64,000 nucleotides of DNA, taken from NCBI RefSeq assembly GCF_051486985.1, contig NZ_JAHVDV010000004.1:124001-188000 (forward strand), in the 5' to 3' direction. The first letter of the stretch is position 1. Each line of letters starts with the position of its first letter. Shown in pieces: positions 62,779-64,000 of this stretch. Source of the DNA: CBFFRJ01 sp051486985. GTDB taxonomy: Bacteria > Pseudomonadota > Gammaproteobacteria > Enterobacterales > Enterobacteriaceae. Position numbers and translations under genes: made by a program. The notes beneath the pieces are model-generated. The model was given only the letters and a program-made list of their open reading frames with translations, had not been told where the DNA came from and did no database searches.

Positions 62779-63398
62779 TAGGGGGTTTCCTGTGATACGA
62801 CCTGCGATGCGTAGCCCAGATAGGCTGCATGCAGGCGGGCAACATCTGATTCAATAGCCTCTGGTGCGCCATTATTGTCAATGACATCGTCTGCAACCGC
62901 AAGGCGCGCTTCCCGGGTGGCTTGCGCAGCAAGAATTCGCTCCGCATGTTCCCGACTGACGCCATCGCGCTGCATCGTTCGTAAAATCTGCGTTTCTGTC
63001 GAAACGTCAATAACCAGCACCCGATCGGCTTTATCCTGCAAGTGGTTTTCAACCAGTAAAGGGACCACCCAAAGCACATAAGGGGAGGTAGCAGCGGCAA
63101 GCTGTTGTTGGGTTTGCCGATGAATCAGCGGATGCAAAAGTGCGTTTAACCAGGTTTTATCGGACGGTGAAGCGAATACCCGATCGCGAAGTGCGCGTCG
63201 GTTTAGCGAGGCATCCTCATTGAGGATTTCAGAACCGAAATGGTCAACGATGGCCGCTAATGCCGCTGTTCCCGGCTCTACAACCTGCCGGGCGATAACA
63301 TCGGCATCCACAACAACAATCCCCTGTCTGGAAAAGGCATCTGCCACTGTACTCTTGCCGCTACCAATACCGCCGGTTAATGCAACCGTATAACTCAT
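62778..63398 (-). CDS. coaE: Dephospho-CoA kinase
   Basis: Last step of coenzyme A synthesis: phosphorylates the 3'-hydroxyl of dephospho-CoA. I start at ATG 63396-63398 (MSYTVALTGG), giving 206 residues as in E. coli; a TTG 15 nt upstream is also open. The P-loop GGIGSGKST is at about 9-17, followed by DADVIARQVVEPG and the lid segment VVPLLVEN. First gene of a coaE-zapD-yacG operon, divergent from guaC. Confidence 0.96.
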   Translation of the reverse strand: MSYTVALTGGIGSGKSTVADAFSRQGIVVVDADVIARQVVEPGTAALAAIVDHFGSEILNEDASLNRRALRDRVFASPSDKTWLNALLHPLIHRQTQQQLAAATSPYVLWVVPLLVENHLQDKADRVLVIDVSTETQILRTMQRDGVSREHAERILAAQATREARLAVADDVIDNNGAPEAIESDVARLHAAYLGYASQVVSQETP

Positions 63399-63726
63399 AG
63401 CGCTTGTTCTCAAAAAATGTCAGTCCTGAAGATAAACCGGATATTTTTGACGCGTCCCGATCAGCATTACGACTGTTAAAAAACGAGCGAAGCGTGAAAA
63501 ATGAAAAATACATTTCCATGCTGAATCAACAGGATGTAATTCGAACGATTCGTTTACGCGTAAATGCCAAATAAAGGATCTATTCAACAGATAAATTTAT
63601 AGGATTGTAGCGTAAAAAAAGAGAATTTCGCAGTCTTGCGGAGTCCTTATTAGTGCGTATGATAGCGTCACTGGAGTTGTGTGTTTGCAGGTCTGCGTTG
63701 TTCGCCATTAACCCCAGGAATCCGAA
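63399..63726. promoter_or_regulatory. coaE-guaC intergenic region with putative guaC promoter
   Basis: 328 bp with no gene; AT-rich in 63480-63630. A likely guaC promoter is -35 TTGCGG (63636-63641) and -10 TATGAT (63658-63663) with 16-nt spacing. I could not place the coaE promoter confidently. Confidence 0.5.
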
Positions 63727-64000
63727 ATGCGTATTGAAGAAGATCTGAAATTAGGTTTTAAAGACGTACTTATCCGCCCTAAACGTTCTACCCTCAAAAG
63801 CCGTTCCGATGTTGAGCTGGAGCGCGAATTCACCTTTAAGCATTCAGGGATGCGCTGGACTGGCGTACCGGTTATTGCAGCTAACATGGACACCGTCGGT
63901 ACTTTTGCGATGGCAAAAGCGTTAGCGTCATTTGATATCCTGACCGCTGTCCACAAGCATTACTCTGTAGAAGACTGGAAACGCTTCGTTCAGGGCGAAA
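63727..64000 (+). CDS. guaC: GMP reductase, 5' end only
   Basis: Partial gene cut by the right edge. GMP reductase deaminates GMP to IMP with NADPH, letting guanine nucleotides feed the adenine pool. The 91 visible residues, from MRIEEDLKLGFKDVLIRPKR through IAANMDTVGTFAMAKAL to TAVHKHYSVEDWKRF, match the N-terminal barrel of GuaC. The catalytic Cys loop lies beyond the window. The ATG is preceded by an AGGAAT sequence 6 nt upstream. Confidence 0.96.
   Translation, partial: MRIEEDLKLGFKDVLIRPKRSTLKSRSDVELEREFTFKHSGMRWTGVPVIAANMDTVGTFAMAKALASFDILTAVHKHYSVEDWKRFVQGE

Noticed and set aside
1..64000. Mobile elements, defence islands, CRISPR arrays or secretion loci
   Set aside because: Every sizeable stretch is explained by known core genes in enteric order; no transposase, integrase, cas gene, toxin-antitoxin pair or direct-repeat array was seen.

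Overview
The window is a core-chromosome segment of an enteric gamma-proteobacterium. Gene order and protein sequence follow the folA-to-guaC interval of Escherichia coli and Salmonella almost gene for gene. Protein divergence from E. coli, a 281-residue AraC, an extra dehydroquinase gene beside leuD and ERIC repeats suggest Enterobacter or a close relative (Lelliottia, Leclercia). That genus call is inference. There are no rRNA or tRNA genes, prophage, insertion sequences or CRISPR arrays, and I found no frameshifted genes.

Layout, left to right. 1-263: 3' end of folA. 351-7121: minus-strand apaH, apaG, rsmA, pdxA, surA, lptD (nucleotide clean-up, rRNA dimethylation, vitamin B6 synthesis, outer-membrane biogenesis). 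7319-8131: djlA, divergent from lptD. 8265-11842: rluA and rapA. 12137-14494: polB (DNA polymerase II) with LexA-like boxes upstream. 14527-15165: a DUF218 (YdcF/SanA-type) membrane protein that E. coli K-12 lacks at this position. 15306-20442: araBAD and divergent araC with the CRP, araI1/I2, araO1 and araO2 sites still readable. 20570-21334: DedA-family yabI. 21327-24575: thiBPQ thiamine ABC importer behind a TPP riboswitch. 24745-28041: the sugar-phosphate stress module sgrR, sgrS/sgrT, setA. 28121-28876: a type I 3-dehydroquinate dehydratase (aroD-like). 29109-33972: leuLABCD with its attenuator. 34594-35538: leuO. 35933-38151: ilvIH. 38331-39335: cra. 39940-57777: the complete dcw division and wall cluster from mraZ to lpxC. 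58065-61327: secM-secA. 61387-63398: mutT, yacG, zapD, coaE. 63727-64000: 5' end of guaC.

The genes form functional groups: envelope assembly (surA, lptD, lpxC), peptidoglycan precursor synthesis with divisome assembly (dcw), branched-chain amino acid synthesis (leu, ilvIH with leuO), arabinose catabolism, thiamine uptake and glucose-phosphate stress relief.

I found no convincing wholly new system. The most interesting feature is a 127-bp ERIC element inserted inside the dual-function RNA SgrS. It enlarges the RNA to about 370 nt and supplies the last 14 codons and stop of sgrT, while the mRNA-pairing region and terminator remain intact. Other points of note are the aroD paralogue at the leu locus, the DUF218 gene whose 3' end carries the putative polB SOS operator, and a lengthened extracellular loop in LptD. 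Comparisons with E. coli proteins are from memory, not from an alignment run here.
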